64,000 bases of DNA from Dysgonomonas hofstadii (GCF_014196915.1 NZ_JACIEP010000001.1:556669-620668); one strand, 5' to 3'. Positions 1-9,255 are shown, counted from the stretch's first letter. Notes: generated by a model from the letters alone, not told the origin. Numbers and translations: made by a program.

Positions 1-1135
1 GCAGATTCTTCAATTCGTCTATGTTTTCCTTGTTCTTTGCTGATATGAAGATACAATCGTCATGCATTTTGTTCATCCACGATTTTTCCAGCTCTTCCAG
101 AGAAATGTTTTCCTTGGTTTTTGGTGTCAGGTCGTCTTCATCTTTTGGTTTGTAGGTGAAAGCATCTATCTTATTGAATACAATAATAGTCGGCTTTTCT
201 TCCTTATCGATTTCCAAAAGTGTATTTTTTACAACCTCTATCTGCTCTTCAAAGTTAGGATGAGAAATATCTACTACATGCACAAGCAGATCGGCTTCAC
301 GAACTTCATCCAGTGTCGATTTGAAAGATTCTACAAGGTGTGTAGGCAATTTTCTGATGAATCCTACCGTGTCGGACAATAGAAAAGGTAAATTTTCTAT
401 TATCACTTTTCTTACTGTCGTATCCAGTGTAGCAAATAGCTTATTCTCTGCGAAAACTTCCGATTTGCTCAATAGGTTCATAAGGGTAGATTTTCCCACA
501 TTGGTATACCCTACAAGCGCCACACGTACCATCTTCCCTCTGTTCTTCCGTTGCGATGCCATCTGGCGGTCAATATCTTTCAGTTCATTTTTCAGGAATG
601 ATATTTTAGTCAGGATAATACGGCGGTCACTTTCCAACTGGGTTTCACCCACACCACGCATCATTACACCTCCTCCCCGTTGACGGTCGAGGTGGGTCCA
701 CATGCGGGTTAGACGCGGTAATAAATACTGATATTGAGCTAATTCTACCTGTGTTTTAGCATAAGCAGTTTGCGCACGCATAGCGAATATGTCGAGAATA
801 AGGCTGGTGCGGTCAAGTATCTTTACCTGTAATTCCTTTTCTATATTTCTTATCTGTTTGGGAGACAGCTCATCGTCGAAGACTACGACGCCGATCTCGT
901 TATCCTCCATATATTGCTTTATCTCCTGCAATTTCCCTGTTCCTACAAATGTTACAGGATTGGCATAATCCAGTTTCTGGGTGAATTTCTTTTCCGGAAT
1001 TATTCCTGCTGTGTCAGCAAGAAATGCCAGTTCATCGAGATATTCTTTTACTTGTTCTTCTGTTTGTTGCGGGGTAATGAGTCCCACAAGGATTGCTTTT
1101 TCGTTTTTTGATTCTGATATGATAAAATCTCTCAT
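1..1135 (-). CDS. hflX: GTPase HflX (partial, cut by window edge)
   Basis: Reading leftward from the ATG at 1135 gives about 378 residues before the window ends, so the C-terminus is missing. HflX is a ribosome-associated GTPase that splits or rescues stalled 70S ribosomes. The N-terminal HflX domain has the family sequence VVFDDELSPKQIRNIE, followed by a basic coiled region (LDRQRGGGVMMRGVGETQLE). The G domain then shows G1 GYTNVGKS, G3 DTVGFIRKLP, G4 NKID and a G5-like SAK. The start lies 17 bp after the GH92 stop codon on the same strand, so the two genes may be cotranscribed. No frameshift is seen. Identity is close to certain. Confidence 0.95.
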   Translation of the reverse strand, partial: MRDFIISESKNEKAILVGLITPQQTEEQVKEYLDELAFLADTAGIIPEKKFTQKLDYANPVTFVGTGKLQEIKQYMEDNEIGVVVFDDELSPKQIRNIEKELQVKILDRTSLILDIFAMRAQTAYAKTQVELAQYQYLLPRLTRMWTHLDRQRGGGVMMRGVGETQLESDRRIILTKISFLKNELKDIDRQMASQRKNRGKMVRVALVGYTNVGKSTLMNLLSKSEVFAENKLFATLDTTVRKVIIENLPFLLSDTVGFIRKLPTHLVESFKSTLDEVREADLLVHVVDISHPNFEEQIEVVKNTLLEIDKEEKPTIIVFNKIDAFTYKPKDEDDLTPKTKENISLEELEKSWMNKMHDDCIFISAKNKENIDELKNL

Positions 1136-1152
1136 ATAATTTTTGTCTGGTT

Positions 1153-3174
1153 TTAATACTCCAGTTCCAGTGTTCCGCCTTTGATCAGTTCATTATGGTC
1201 AATTCTGAAATCAGATACCGGAGCTTTGTTAAATGTCACCTTTTTTATAACATCGTCAGGCGACTTTCTGTTTTTCGTTTTAATATTGATTTTCTTTCCG
1301 TTGTCTAACTTGATCGTTATATTATCAAAAAACGGAGAGGTGATTTCGTACCAGGATTCACCTACTATCAGCGGGTATAATCCTAAAGTGGAGAATACAT
1401 ACCATGCCCCCATTGTGCCGTCGTCTTCATCCATTTCAGGCATGAATCCCTCTGTGGCCATCCTGAACGGTTTCCCTACATACGGCTTAGGGTATTCGGC
1501 ATTTCCTCCATAGCGATGTACTAAATCTTCTTTTATAATGCGTCTTATATTTTTCTGTGAATTTTCATATTTTCCTAATCTGTTAAATATATATGGAGCA
1601 TGAAGTCCGACTTCGTTGCTCTGGTTGAAAAGATTGTTTGCAAAATAATAATCCAGCTGGCTGGTTAATGTCTCTTTTCCTAAACTTTCTGTCATATAAT
1701 CGAGATATTGAGGCAGAGCCCAGCGATATTGCCATCGTGTTCCCTGGTATAGCCCATTGTCTTTCATCTGAGAGAAAGTGCTGTCTACGTTTTTAAAGTC
1801 TTTATTCCATGTTTCTATAAATGTGTTTTTAGCTTTTTGGCTGTATTTCTCAGCATCTTCGTTCTTGTTCAGTATTCCGGCTATCTGCGCCATCGACCAC
1901 CAGTCGATACAACTCTCTAATGCCTGGTCGGGACGGCTCGCCGGAAGGTTGTCCATTTCTTTCTTCATTCCTTCGTAGGCTTTAGTCAGATTGATATTTG
2001 TAATGCCCTTTTTGTAAGCGTCGAGTATTACAGCAATGGAGTGTTCTGTACGTACAGTCGGGGTAGATTCAAATTTTGTAGCCCAGTCTTTTTTACCATA
2101 CGCGTAAAGATTACAGAGCGAGTTGGCAAAATTGCGCATATTTTTAGAGTCCAGTAAAGTTATTAGCGGAAACTTAGTACGGTATGTATCCCACATCGAC
2201 CATGAACTATAATAAGTAAAATCTTCGATTGGGTATATGCCGCCATCTGTTCCCAGGAATTTACCGTCCAGAGATGTTACATTAGCCGGACTGAGAAAAA
2301 CTCTGTAAAGGGATGTGTAAAACATGATTTTGTCTTCTTCACTGGCTCCTTTGAGTTCTATTCTCGATAATATGTTTTCCCATTCATCAGCGGCTTGTTT
2401 CTTTACTTGTTCAAATGTCAGTTTTTTTACTTTTTCATTTTCTTTTTTTGCTGTTTCGGTGTTTATGGGGGATAATGCAACTCTTACTTCGACTGGTTTC
2501 AGTCCTTCACTGCCAAAAGATAGTTCGGCTTCCCGTTCTGTTCTTGATTTTACAGTGAAAGGTCTGCTAGTTGTCAGATTGAAATAAAGCTTGTAAGCTC
2601 CGTGGTCACAAGTGTTTCCTGCCTGAATATAGCCTTGTATTTCACTGTCTGATACTATTTCGTATTTTACGTCCAGAACCTTGGTGAAAGAGGCGGCAAA
2701 GTTAATTGACATAAGCGCTTCCTTCCATATCGGGTAATGATATTGTTCGAAGGCCACATTGTTTGTCGCTGTAAATTCCGCTTTTACACCATTGTCTAAT
2801 GATGTTATGTAATAGCCGGGCATTGCCATTTCGTAATTTTTGTCCAAATATAACTCAGTCTCTTTAAGTGAAGGTTTAATACTTATATTTCCTCCTGCTC
2901 CGCTGCATCCTATACCCGAAATCCGGTTGACTGAAAATCCCGATATCTTGGTTATGTCGTAATCATACCCTGCATGAGATCTGGGGTCTGAATCGGGGCA
3001 AACTCTAGCCATACCATATGGTACACAGGCGGCAGGATCTACTTGCCCGTTGTCGCCGGCTGTGCCTATAAATATTTTTACATACTCACTGTTTTTCTGA
3101 GCCGAAACAATGCTGAAGTTTGAGAAGATTAAAAAAATTATAGCTACTGCAAAATAAAGATTACTTTTTCTCAT
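1153..3174 (-). CDS. Secreted GH92 alpha-mannosidase
   Basis: Predicted GH92 exo-alpha-mannosidase, a family of calcium-dependent inverting enzymes that trim alpha-mannosides, notably N-glycans. A signal peptide covers residues 1-25 (hydrophobic, ending VSA-Q). The N-terminal beta-sandwich has GYDYD (69-73) and SGIGCSGAGG (86-95), which correspond to the substrate-pocket loops of the family. The helical domain contains SMWDTYR (326-332), WQYRWALPQ (481-489), NEVGLHAPY (520-528, with the expected acid Glu521), and an acidic cluster DEDD (582-585) before GTMGAWYVFSTLGLYP. At 673 residues it is shorter than the usual 720-760. The linkage preferred cannot be read from the sequence. It may supply mannosidase activity to the N-glycan-type locus 28 kb away, but that is inference. 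Confidence 0.9.
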   Translation of the reverse strand: MRKSNLYFAVAIIFLIFSNFSIVSAQKNSEYVKIFIGTAGDNGQVDPAACVPYGMARVCPDSDPRSHAGYDYDITKISGFSVNRISGIGCSGAGGNISIKPSLKETELYLDKNYEMAMPGYYITSLDNGVKAEFTATNNVAFEQYHYPIWKEALMSINFAASFTKVLDVKYEIVSDSEIQGYIQAGNTCDHGAYKLYFNLTTSRPFTVKSRTEREAELSFGSEGLKPVEVRVALSPINTETAKKENEKVKKLTFEQVKKQAADEWENILSRIELKGASEEDKIMFYTSLYRVFLSPANVTSLDGKFLGTDGGIYPIEDFTYYSSWSMWDTYRTKFPLITLLDSKNMRNFANSLCNLYAYGKKDWATKFESTPTVRTEHSIAVILDAYKKGITNINLTKAYEGMKKEMDNLPASRPDQALESCIDWWSMAQIAGILNKNEDAEKYSQKAKNTFIETWNKDFKNVDSTFSQMKDNGLYQGTRWQYRWALPQYLDYMTESLGKETLTSQLDYYFANNLFNQSNEVGLHAPYIFNRLGKYENSQKNIRRIIKEDLVHRYGGNAEYPKPYVGKPFRMATEGFMPEMDEDDGTMGAWYVFSTLGLYPLIVGESWYEITSPFFDNITIKLDNGKKINIKTKNRKSPDDVIKKVTFNKAPVSDFRIDHNELIKGGTLELEY

Positions 3175-3290
3175 AATATCAAGATTCCAAAAAGTTATAA
3201 AATGGAGGAATTAAAGATAAGAACAATTTCTTCTAGTTAAAACGCAGTGATCTAATTTTTTTCGATTTATATGGAAAAATAAGATAAAAC

Positions 3291-3322
3291 AAAGAGAGCC
3301 TGCTGTGCAGCAGGCTCTCCAA
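3291..3322 (-). terminator. Rho-independent terminator of rplS
   Basis: Perfect 12-bp inverted repeat (GAGAGCCTGCTG at 3294-3305, CAGCAGGCTCTC at 3308-3319) followed on the minus strand by a T-rich run (TTTGTTTTAT). It lies 35 bp after the rplS stop codon. Confidence 0.85.
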
Positions 3323-3354
3323 TATCTTTCTTGTGCTTGTCAGCCGGGAAAAGA

Positions 3355-3720
3355 TTAATTGTTTTTGCTTGTAACAACTCTCTTTTCTTTGATTCTGGCT
3401 TTTTTACCTGTAAGACCACGAAGGTAATACAATTTAGCACGACGAACTTTACCTACTTTATTTACAGTAATACTGTCGATAAATGGTGATTCGATAGGGA
3501 AAATTCTTTCCACACCTATATTGTCAGACATTTTGCGAACAGTGAAACGTTTCTTTGTTCCATGTCCGGAAATTTTGATAACAACACCACGATACGACTG
3601 CACACGTTCTTTGTTGCCCTCTTTAATGCGATAAGCTACCGTTACCGTGTCTCCACTTTTGAATTGAGGAAACTCTTTTCCTGTGGCAAATGCTTCTTCT
3701 GCAATTTTAATTAAATCCAT
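3355..3720 (-). CDS. rplS: 50S ribosomal protein L19
   Basis: A 121-residue protein with the L19 pattern throughout: FKSGDTVTVAYRIKEG, RVQSYRGVVI, GTKKRFTVRKMSDNIGVERIFPIESP and KVRRAKLYYLRGLTGKKARIKE. L19 sits at the 30S-50S interface of the ribosome. Length is normal for the family, and the ATG start at 3720 fits the conserved N-terminus. It is a single-gene unit: a textbook Bacteroidetes promoter lies about 80 bp upstream and a strong hairpin terminator downstream. Confidence 0.98.
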   Translation of the reverse strand: MDLIKIAEEAFATGKEFPQFKSGDTVTVAYRIKEGNKERVQSYRGVVIKISGHGTKKRFTVRKMSDNIGVERIFPIESPFIDSITVNKVGKVRRAKLYYLRGLTGKKARIKEKRVVTSKNN

Positions 3721-3795
3721 GATTATATGATGGTTTTCTTGTTAAATACGCAATATTCACGAGCCCGTCCCGTCAGAGATTACGCAAAGCGGATG

Positions 3796-3826
3796 CAAAG
3801 ATAAAAATATTTTGCAAATATGCAAA
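3796..3826 (-). promoter_or_regulatory. Promoter of rplS (Bacteroidetes type)
   Basis: On the minus strand the -33 TTTG (complement of CAAA at 3823-3826) and the -7 TATCTTTG (complement of 3796-3803) are separated by exactly 19 bp, the consensus spacing for the Bacteroidetes housekeeping sigma factor. It sits about 75 bp upstream of the rplS ATG. Confidence 0.75.
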
Positions 3827-4112
3827 GGCTGTCTAAAGGTAAATGCTAAAAATATTTTTAAATGAAGAAGGAAACTGTATTACTATTTTTATATTTCTGT
3901 AAATATATAAAAAAAATATGTTTTTGCTTGTTTTTTGTTGATTACTATGTATTTTTGTCCTATAATATAGGAAGGATTACTTTACACTGTTTTGTTTACA
4001 ACATTATATTAGGAAAATTGAATGGTTAATAAATTTTCCTGAATTTTCATCGAAAAGACAGACGCTCGGACCTTACAGAAGCAAAAAAAAAGGAAATCAG
4101 AGGGGGATTCTT
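3827..4112. other. AT-rich intergenic region between rplS and the GxxExxY gene
   Basis: About 290 bp of very AT-rich DNA between two divergent genes. A TATTTTTG box at 3950-3957 matches the -7 consensus and may start the rightward gene; a TTG 19 bp upstream (3928-3930) is a weak -33. A purine-rich AGAGGGGG lies just before the ATG at 4113. No other structure seen. Confidence 0.4.
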
Positions 4113-4556
4113 ATGACGACAAACGAACTTATAATGGCAGTTGTTAATGCCGGCTCAAAGGTCCATAAGGCTTGTGGTGTGGGCTTATCTCATAATGTTT
4201 ATGAGGAATGTATTGTTTATGAACTATCAAAGATTGGGATAAAAGCAGAAAGGCAAAAGCAAGTTTCTTTGAAATATGAGAAGCTGGAGTTTTCCGATGC
4301 TTTTACTGTGGATATTTTAGTGGAAAATAAACTACTGGTAGGGCTGAAGCCTGTAAATGTTAGCCCGGAAGCCTACAGCCTCTTTGTAGAAGGGTATATG
4401 AAGCATTGCAGTTCGTCCGTCGGTTTAGTACTTGACTTTTATGTAGTCAATTTCCGATCCGGAGTGAAAATTATAGAAAAATCTGCTTTTAAGCCTATCG
4501 CTCATCCTTTGATATATACCGAATATCAGTACGGTAATAAGAGAAATAAAAAATAA
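4113..4556 (+). CDS. GxxExxY family protein with substituted signature residues
   Basis: A 147-residue protein of the GxxExxY family (PD-(D/E)XK nuclease-like fold, function not established). The framework is present: YEECIVYEL (30-38), RQKQVSLKYE (47-56), D67-ILVENK, and a GL.L.F..... region near the end. Two family landmarks differ. The GxxExxY signature reads GLSHNVY (24-30), with His27 instead of Glu. The usual VELKAV motif reads VGLKPV (76-81), with Gly77 in place of the ExK glutamate; Lys79 remains. It could be an inactive member or a paralogue with another role. It appears monocistronic, with a good ribosome-binding purine run before the ATG. Confidence 0.75.
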   Translation: MTTNELIMAVVNAGSKVHKACGVGLSHNVYEECIVYELSKIGIKAERQKQVSLKYEKLEFSDAFTVDILVENKLLVGLKPVNVSPEAYSLFVEGYMKHCSSSVGLVLDFYVVNFRSGVKIIEKSAFKPIAHPLIYTEYQYGNKRNKK

Positions 4557-4640
4557 ATTTCTCTTTATCAGTAAAAGTGTTGACAGTTTGTTGAGCAATG
4601 AACTGTCGATGTTAATCTATGTTTATAATTTGACAGATAC

Positions 4641-4671
4641 TTTCCGGTAAAGCATATTCCTTTTATTTTTG
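4641..4671 (+). promoter_or_regulatory. Promoter of the cell-wall turnover operon
   Basis: A -7 box TATTTTTG (4664-4671) with TTTC (4641-4644), one base from the -33 consensus, at 19-bp spacing. It is 50 bp upstream of the ATG at 4721. Confidence 0.55.
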
Positions 4672-4720
4672 CATATAATGAGTTGTAACAGACTTCTGGA
4701 ATCTTTACATAAGAATTATA

Positions 4721-7700
4721 ATGAAAATAAAATATATATTATCGATTATAACGCTCTTTTTTATAATTAGCTTCAATAATTTAGTTGCCGGTCAAGAGAA
4801 GACAAAACCAACAATATATCAACAAGCAGACAAAGGAAAACTAACCCAATGGGTGGATTCCGTTTACAATCAGATGACGGAAGAACAACGCATAGGGCAG
4901 TTATTTATGCCTATTGTTGCCGGGGATATTTCAGAGGCTAACAAAAACAGAATACAAAGTTTGGTGCGTAATCAACATATTGGGGGGATTCTGTTCTCAA
5001 AAGGAACTCCGGCAAATCAGTCGATGCTGACTAACCTTGCTCAAAAAACAGCAAAAGTGCCCCTTATAATATCGCTCGACGGGGAATGGGGTTTGTCTAT
5101 GAGACTTTCCAATACAACAAAGTTTCCCCGCAATATGATGCTGGGGGCGATACAAAACGATTCTCTTCTTTATTATTATGGATTGGAAGTTGCGCGCCAA
5201 TGCCGCTTGATGGGTATTCATGTGAATTTTGCACCCGATATGGATGTGAACAGCAATCCTGCAAACCCGGTGATAGGGAACCGTTCGTTTGGTGAAGATC
5301 CAGAACTGGTTGCCCGACTGGGTATTATGTATGCTAAAGGTCTGGAGGCAGGAGGTGTAATGGCTGTAGCCAAACATTTTCCCGGGCATGGAGATACCTC
5401 TGTCGATTCTCATAAAGTCTTGCCAACAATAGAGCATGACAAAAACAGGCTCGATTCGGTAGAATTATATCCTTTTAAAAAGTATATAGATGCGGGACTA
5501 TCTGGTATGATGGTAGGTCATTTAAATATTCCCGCTCTGGATGAAAAAACACAGCCGAGTTCGCTTTCGGAGGCTATAACGACCGGATTGTTACAAAATG
5601 AGTTGGGCTTTTCGGGGCTGGTGTTTACAGACGGATTGCAAATGAAAGGAGTTTCGGACGAGGAGGACTATTGTGTGCGCGCATTGCTGGCCGGAAACGA
5701 TATCCTCCTGGGACCCGTAAATCCTGTGAAAGAATTCACTGCGGTGAAAAAGGCTGTAGCCGACGGAGTTCTTAGTGGCTCGCTTCTCGAGTTGAAATGC
5801 AAGAAAGTATTATCTTATAAATATATATTAGGCTTAAGTAACACGAGGTCGATAGAAGCGAAGAATCTTGTCAGGGATTTAAATGCCCCATATGCTGATT
5901 GGTTAAACAGGGAGCTACATAAGGCTTCTGTAACATTGCTGAAAGATGACCAGCAAATAATTCCGCTAAAAGAACTGGATAAAAGAAAAATTGCAGCAGT
6001 CTCAATTGGCGGAGGTATAAGTAATGCTTTTCATAAGGCACTTCGTCTTTATGGTGATGTAGCATGTTTCAATGTCGCGGATAGTGATGCTCTAATGAGG
6101 CTTAAAAACAAGCTTGGGGCGTTTAATACAATTATTTTTTCGGTACATAATAACCGGTCTAATGTTAGTGCTGCTATTCAGAATGTTTCGAAGGAGAAGG
6201 AAGCTATACTGGCCTTCTTTGTAGTACCGTATCGGATGTCTTCTTATGCTTCGGCGATAAAGTCAGCCGATGGGGTTATTCTTGCTTATGAGAATACGGA
6301 TATGGCGCAGGATTATACGGCTCAGGCATTATTCGGGGGGAATAAAATAGATGGAAAGATTCCCGTTTCGGTAGATAATATTTTCAGGAAAGGAGATGGT
6401 ATCAGTACAGAAAAGACACGCCTTAGTTACGATATTCCCGAATCGGTGGGGATAGAATCAGGCAGATTGACGAACATCGAATCTATTGTTAAAGAAGGGA
6501 TAAAAGAGAAAGCTTTCCCCGGAGGACAAGTATTGATTGCAAAAGACGGAGTGGTTATCTATAACCGCTCTTTCGGTTCGTTTACTTACGATGAAAAGAG
6601 GAAAGTAACAAATGACGATATATATGACCTGGCTTCGATGACAAAGGCTTCGGCGACGTTGCCCGCCATTATGAAACTATATGATGATTCAAAATTGAAA
6701 CTGAATGATCCTTTGAGTTCGTATATCCCCGTATTGAAAGGAACGGATAAATCACGGATTACTATTCGGGAGGCTCTTCTGCACGAAACAGGGATAAGGT
6801 CTTTTATTCCTTATTATATGGATGCGATAGATGATTCCAGTTATCAGGGGAAAATGTTCAGCCGGATAAGAACAGCACTGTATACAGCTCAGTTTGATGA
6901 AACCACATGGGCCAGGATAGATTTTAAGTATAAACCAAATCTGATTTCCACTACCGCAAAGACGGGATTTCTTCCATTGGGTGACAGGCTGTATGTAAAT
7001 AAGTCATACAATGATACCATTGTGTCTGCCATTGCTAAATCGAAGCTAAGGAGCAGAAAAACGTATTTGTATAGTTGTCTTAATTTTATATTATTGAAAG
7101 AGGCGGCAGAAAAGGCGGCGAATAAAAGCCTGGATGTATATGTGCAGGATAATTTTTTCAAAAAACTAGGTGCTTACACTACTACATACAACCCATTGAA
7201 GAAGTTTGAAAAAGAAGATATTGCTCCTACCGAAAAGGATGATTTTCTGCGCAAGCAGCTTATTCAGGGTTATGTACACGACGAGGGTGCGGCGTTCATG
7301 GGTGGGGTGTCGGGCAATGCAGGTCTGTTTTCCACAGCCAATGATCTTGCAAAACTCTATCAGATGTGGCTCAATAAAGGGTCTTATGGGGGCGAAAGGT
7401 ATTTATCGGAACGTACCTGCCAGCTTTTCACCAATACAAAAAGTTCTTCTTCCCGCAGAGGTCTGGGATTCGACAAACCCGAGCCCCGTACCAATAAATC
7501 AAGCCCCTGTAGTTTTAGTACCCCGGCAAGTACGTACGGCCATACCGGATTCACTGGGACATGCTTCTGGGTTGATCCCGACAATAATCTGATTTATATA
7601 TTTCTGACAAACAGGGTATATCCGAAACGCACCCACAAGAAGCTGATGAGTATGAATATACGTCAGCGAATTCAGGAAGAGATATATATGGCAATGAAAA

Positions 7701-7774
7701 AAACAAAAAATAAAGAAGATATAATAACCACAACTAATACAGAAGAAGATGACGAACAAACTGATACTGAATGA
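4721..7774 (+). CDS. NagZ-like GH3 / beta-lactamase-like serine hydrolase fusion
   Basis: A 1017-residue two-enzyme protein exported by a signal peptide (1-24, ending VAG-Q). Residues about 40-375 form a GH3 domain of the NagZ (beta-N-acetylglucosaminidase) type: KHFPGHGDT (218-226) with the Asp229-Ser-His231 acid/base dyad and nucleophile Asp304 in FTDGLQMKG. A GH3 C-terminal-like region (about 400-560) follows. Residues about 570-975 are a class C beta-lactamase/PBP4-like serine hydrolase with SMTK (639-642, the SxxK motif), YSCLN (784-788, in place of the usual YxN) and HTG (941-943). Family knowledge points to muropeptide or beta-lactam-related cell-wall metabolism in the periplasm. The acidic C-terminal tail overlaps the next gene by 26 bp, indicating translational coupling. 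Confidence 0.9.
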   Translation: MKIKYILSIITLFFIISFNNLVAGQEKTKPTIYQQADKGKLTQWVDSVYNQMTEEQRIGQLFMPIVAGDISEANKNRIQSLVRNQHIGGILFSKGTPANQSMLTNLAQKTAKVPLIISLDGEWGLSMRLSNTTKFPRNMMLGAIQNDSLLYYYGLEVARQCRLMGIHVNFAPDMDVNSNPANPVIGNRSFGEDPELVARLGIMYAKGLEAGGVMAVAKHFPGHGDTSVDSHKVLPTIEHDKNRLDSVELYPFKKYIDAGLSGMMVGHLNIPALDEKTQPSSLSEAITTGLLQNELGFSGLVFTDGLQMKGVSDEEDYCVRALLAGNDILLGPVNPVKEFTAVKKAVADGVLSGSLLELKCKKVLSYKYILGLSNTRSIEAKNLVRDLNAPYADWLNRELHKASVTLLKDDQQIIPLKELDKRKIAAVSIGGGISNAFHKALRLYGDVACFNVADSDALMRLKNKLGAFNTIIFSVHNNRSNVSAAIQNVSKEKEAILAFFVVPYRMSSYASAIKSADGVILAYENTDMAQDYTAQALFGGNKIDGKIPVSVDNIFRKGDGISTEKTRLSYDIPESVGIESGRLTNIESIVKEGIKEKAFPGGQVLIAKDGVVIYNRSFGSFTYDEKRKVTNDDIYDLASMTKASATLPAIMKLYDDSKLKLNDPLSSYIPVLKGTDKSRITIREALLHETGIRSFIPYYMDAIDDSSYQGKMFSRIRTALYTAQFDETTWARIDFKYKPNLISTTAKTGFLPLGDRLYVNKSYNDTIVSAIAKSKLRSRKTYLYSCLNFILLKEAAEKAANKSLDVYVQDNFFKKLGAYTTTYNPLKKFEKEDIAPTEKDDFLRKQLIQGYVHDEGAAFMGGVSGNAGLFSTANDLAKLYQMWLNKGSYGGERYLSERTCQLFTNTKSSSSRRGLGFDKPEPRTNKSSPCSFSTPASTYGHTGFTGTCFWVDPDNNLIYIFLTNRVYPKRTHKKLMSMNIRQRIQEEIYMAMKKTKNKEDIITTTNTEEDDEQTDTE

Positions 7775-8585
7775 GCAAATCCGGGAATTCCTTAACTCAG
7801 ACGACAAAGACCTATGGAATCTTATATTAGAAGATAAGATAGATGAAATTTCTCCAAGAGAGGATATTCTTTTAGATAAAATCATACTGGAACTATTCTC
7901 AGAAAAGCAAAGTGCAACATTAAACGGTTATGACTTTGTAACATTAAAAGAAACTAACAGCACATTGTTCAAAGATATGGTGCGGCTGGTACTCGCTTTA
8001 GATGTAAACGGAAAGCATGATGATCTCCGTTTGCTGGTGGGAGATAAGCTTTTCGATCTTATTCCCGATGTTGTAAATAATATAAAAGAACAATCGAAAG
8101 GATATCCGAGGAATCCCATGAATGCTTTAGTTTGGGCTGAAGGCGCAGGCTTTCGTGCTGCATTGAATGCATTGATATATTATTACAGATTGAAGGATAA
8201 TGCAGATACACTCCATTTCCTGATTATGAACCGCACACAGATTACCCTGTCCATAATGGGGCATTACAGGCATCTGGTAGGGCCTGATATGTTGGAGTCT
8301 GCACAAATAAAAGAACAATTAGGTGATACTGATGCGGCATTATCTTTTTATAAAGCTGTGGATGCCGATTTCAAAAATGAACTAAGCTGGTTTGCCAATA
8401 CACCCGAAGCCGGACTAAATGAAGAAGATGTCGTTACTTTGGAGTCGTTGAAGAAGGCTTGGGAATCTATTGATAGACTATCGCAAACTGACCAGTATTC
8501 AGAACTTTGTAAGCAAATAGACGAGGTGCTTAGTCGTGAGCACATAGAAATACCCGATTTTGACGAAGAAGATGAGGATGAGTAG
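7749..8585 (+). CDS. Hypothetical helical protein between two cell-wall enzymes
   Basis: I do not recognise a family. The 278 residues have no signal peptide or membrane segment and look all-helical; 190-225 resembles a tetratricopeptide-like hairpin (LGDTDAALSFYKAVDADF). The C-terminus is very acidic (DFDEEDEDE). It overlaps the upstream GH3/hydrolase gene by 26 bp and the downstream dipeptidase gene by about 14 bp, so it is almost certainly made with both. A cytoplasmic scaffold or sensor for the two exported enzymes is possible, but nothing in the sequence shows this. The ATG at 7749 is the natural coupled start. Confidence 0.8.
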   Translation: MTNKLILNEQIREFLNSDDKDLWNLILEDKIDEISPREDILLDKIILELFSEKQSATLNGYDFVTLKETNSTLFKDMVRLVLALDVNGKHDDLRLLVGDKLFDLIPDVVNNIKEQSKGYPRNPMNALVWAEGAGFRAALNALIYYYRLKDNADTLHFLIMNRTQITLSIMGHYRHLVGPDMLESAQIKEQLGDTDAALSFYKAVDADFKNELSWFANTPEAGLNEEDVVTLESLKKAWESIDRLSQTDQYSELCKQIDEVLSREHIEIPDFDEEDEDE

Positions 8586-9255
8586 GGCAATATGCGGGAT
8601 TTTTTTGTTTCTGTTATTTCCGGCTGTATCAGCCGCGCAGACTAAAAGTATTTCCCGGCTGGAGCTCTATTTGCAAGCTCAGAATATGGTGAATGTCAGC
8701 GATAAGGACAGGACTATCCGATGTGATTTAAAATATGCGACAACAGACAATTTCACGAAAACAATCCTGTACGATACATTGTTTAATATATATCTGCACA
8801 CTATTGCTGCTGATAAACTGATGAAGGCTCAGAAATATCTGAAGACAATTGATCCTGAGCTTAGTTTACTCGTTTACGATGCAGTCCGTCCTTTGAGTGT
8901 GCAGCGAAAAATGTATGAGGTAGTGCAGAATACTAAATATGCACCTTATGTAGCTAATCCTTCGCGTACGGGACTGCATAATTACGGTATGGCGGTTGAT
9001 CTGACTATTTGCGACAGGAATGGCAAGCCGCTGGATATGGGTACTCCGTTCGATTATTTTGGGAGTGCAGCGGGAATAAATAAAGAAGACGAACTTGTTC
9101 AAAGAGGTATTCTTACCAAAGAGCAAGTGAAAAACAGGCAGTTACTGAGAAAGGTAATATTGTATGCCGGCTTTATTGCAATAAGAGGCGAATGGTGGCA
9201 TTTCAACGCTGTTTCGTTGTCCGAAGCAAAGCGATCGTATAAAGTAATAGAGTAG
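8572..9255 (+). CDS. VanX/DdpX-type D-Ala-D-Ala dipeptidase (M15D)
   Basis: Zinc dipeptidase that cleaves D-alanyl-D-alanine, here exported. With the ATG at 8572 the protein has 227 residues and a signal peptide (FLFLLFPAVSAAQ). A longer reading from TTG at 8560 is less likely, and ATG 8578 is also possible. The M15D residues are all present: Arg106 in DAVRPLS, zinc ligands His136 and Asp143 in HNYGMAVD, Glu207 and zinc ligand His210 in GEWWHF. The start overlaps the upstream gene by 14 bp. Next to a NagZ-like/AmpC-like fusion, a role in recycling peptidoglycan peptides is more likely than vancomycin resistance; no vanA/vanH or vanRS partners are in the window. Confidence 0.9.
   Translation: MRMSRAICGIFLFLLFPAVSAAQTKSISRLELYLQAQNMVNVSDKDRTIRCDLKYATTDNFTKTILYDTLFNIYLHTIAADKLMKAQKYLKTIDPELSLLVYDAVRPLSVQRKMYEVVQNTKYAPYVANPSRTGLHNYGMAVDLTICDRNGKPLDMGTPFDYFGSAAGINKEDELVQRGILTKEQVKNRQLLRKVILYAGFIAIRGEWWHFNAVSLSEAKRSYKVIE

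Noticed and set aside
1181..2587. Plus-strand open frames over the GH92 gene
   Set aside because: They are antisense readings of a clear enzyme gene with no family resemblance.
8572..9255. Possible vancomycin resistance gene (VanX)
   Set aside because: No vanA, vanH or vanRS partners; the neighbours are peptidoglycan turnover genes and the protein is exported.
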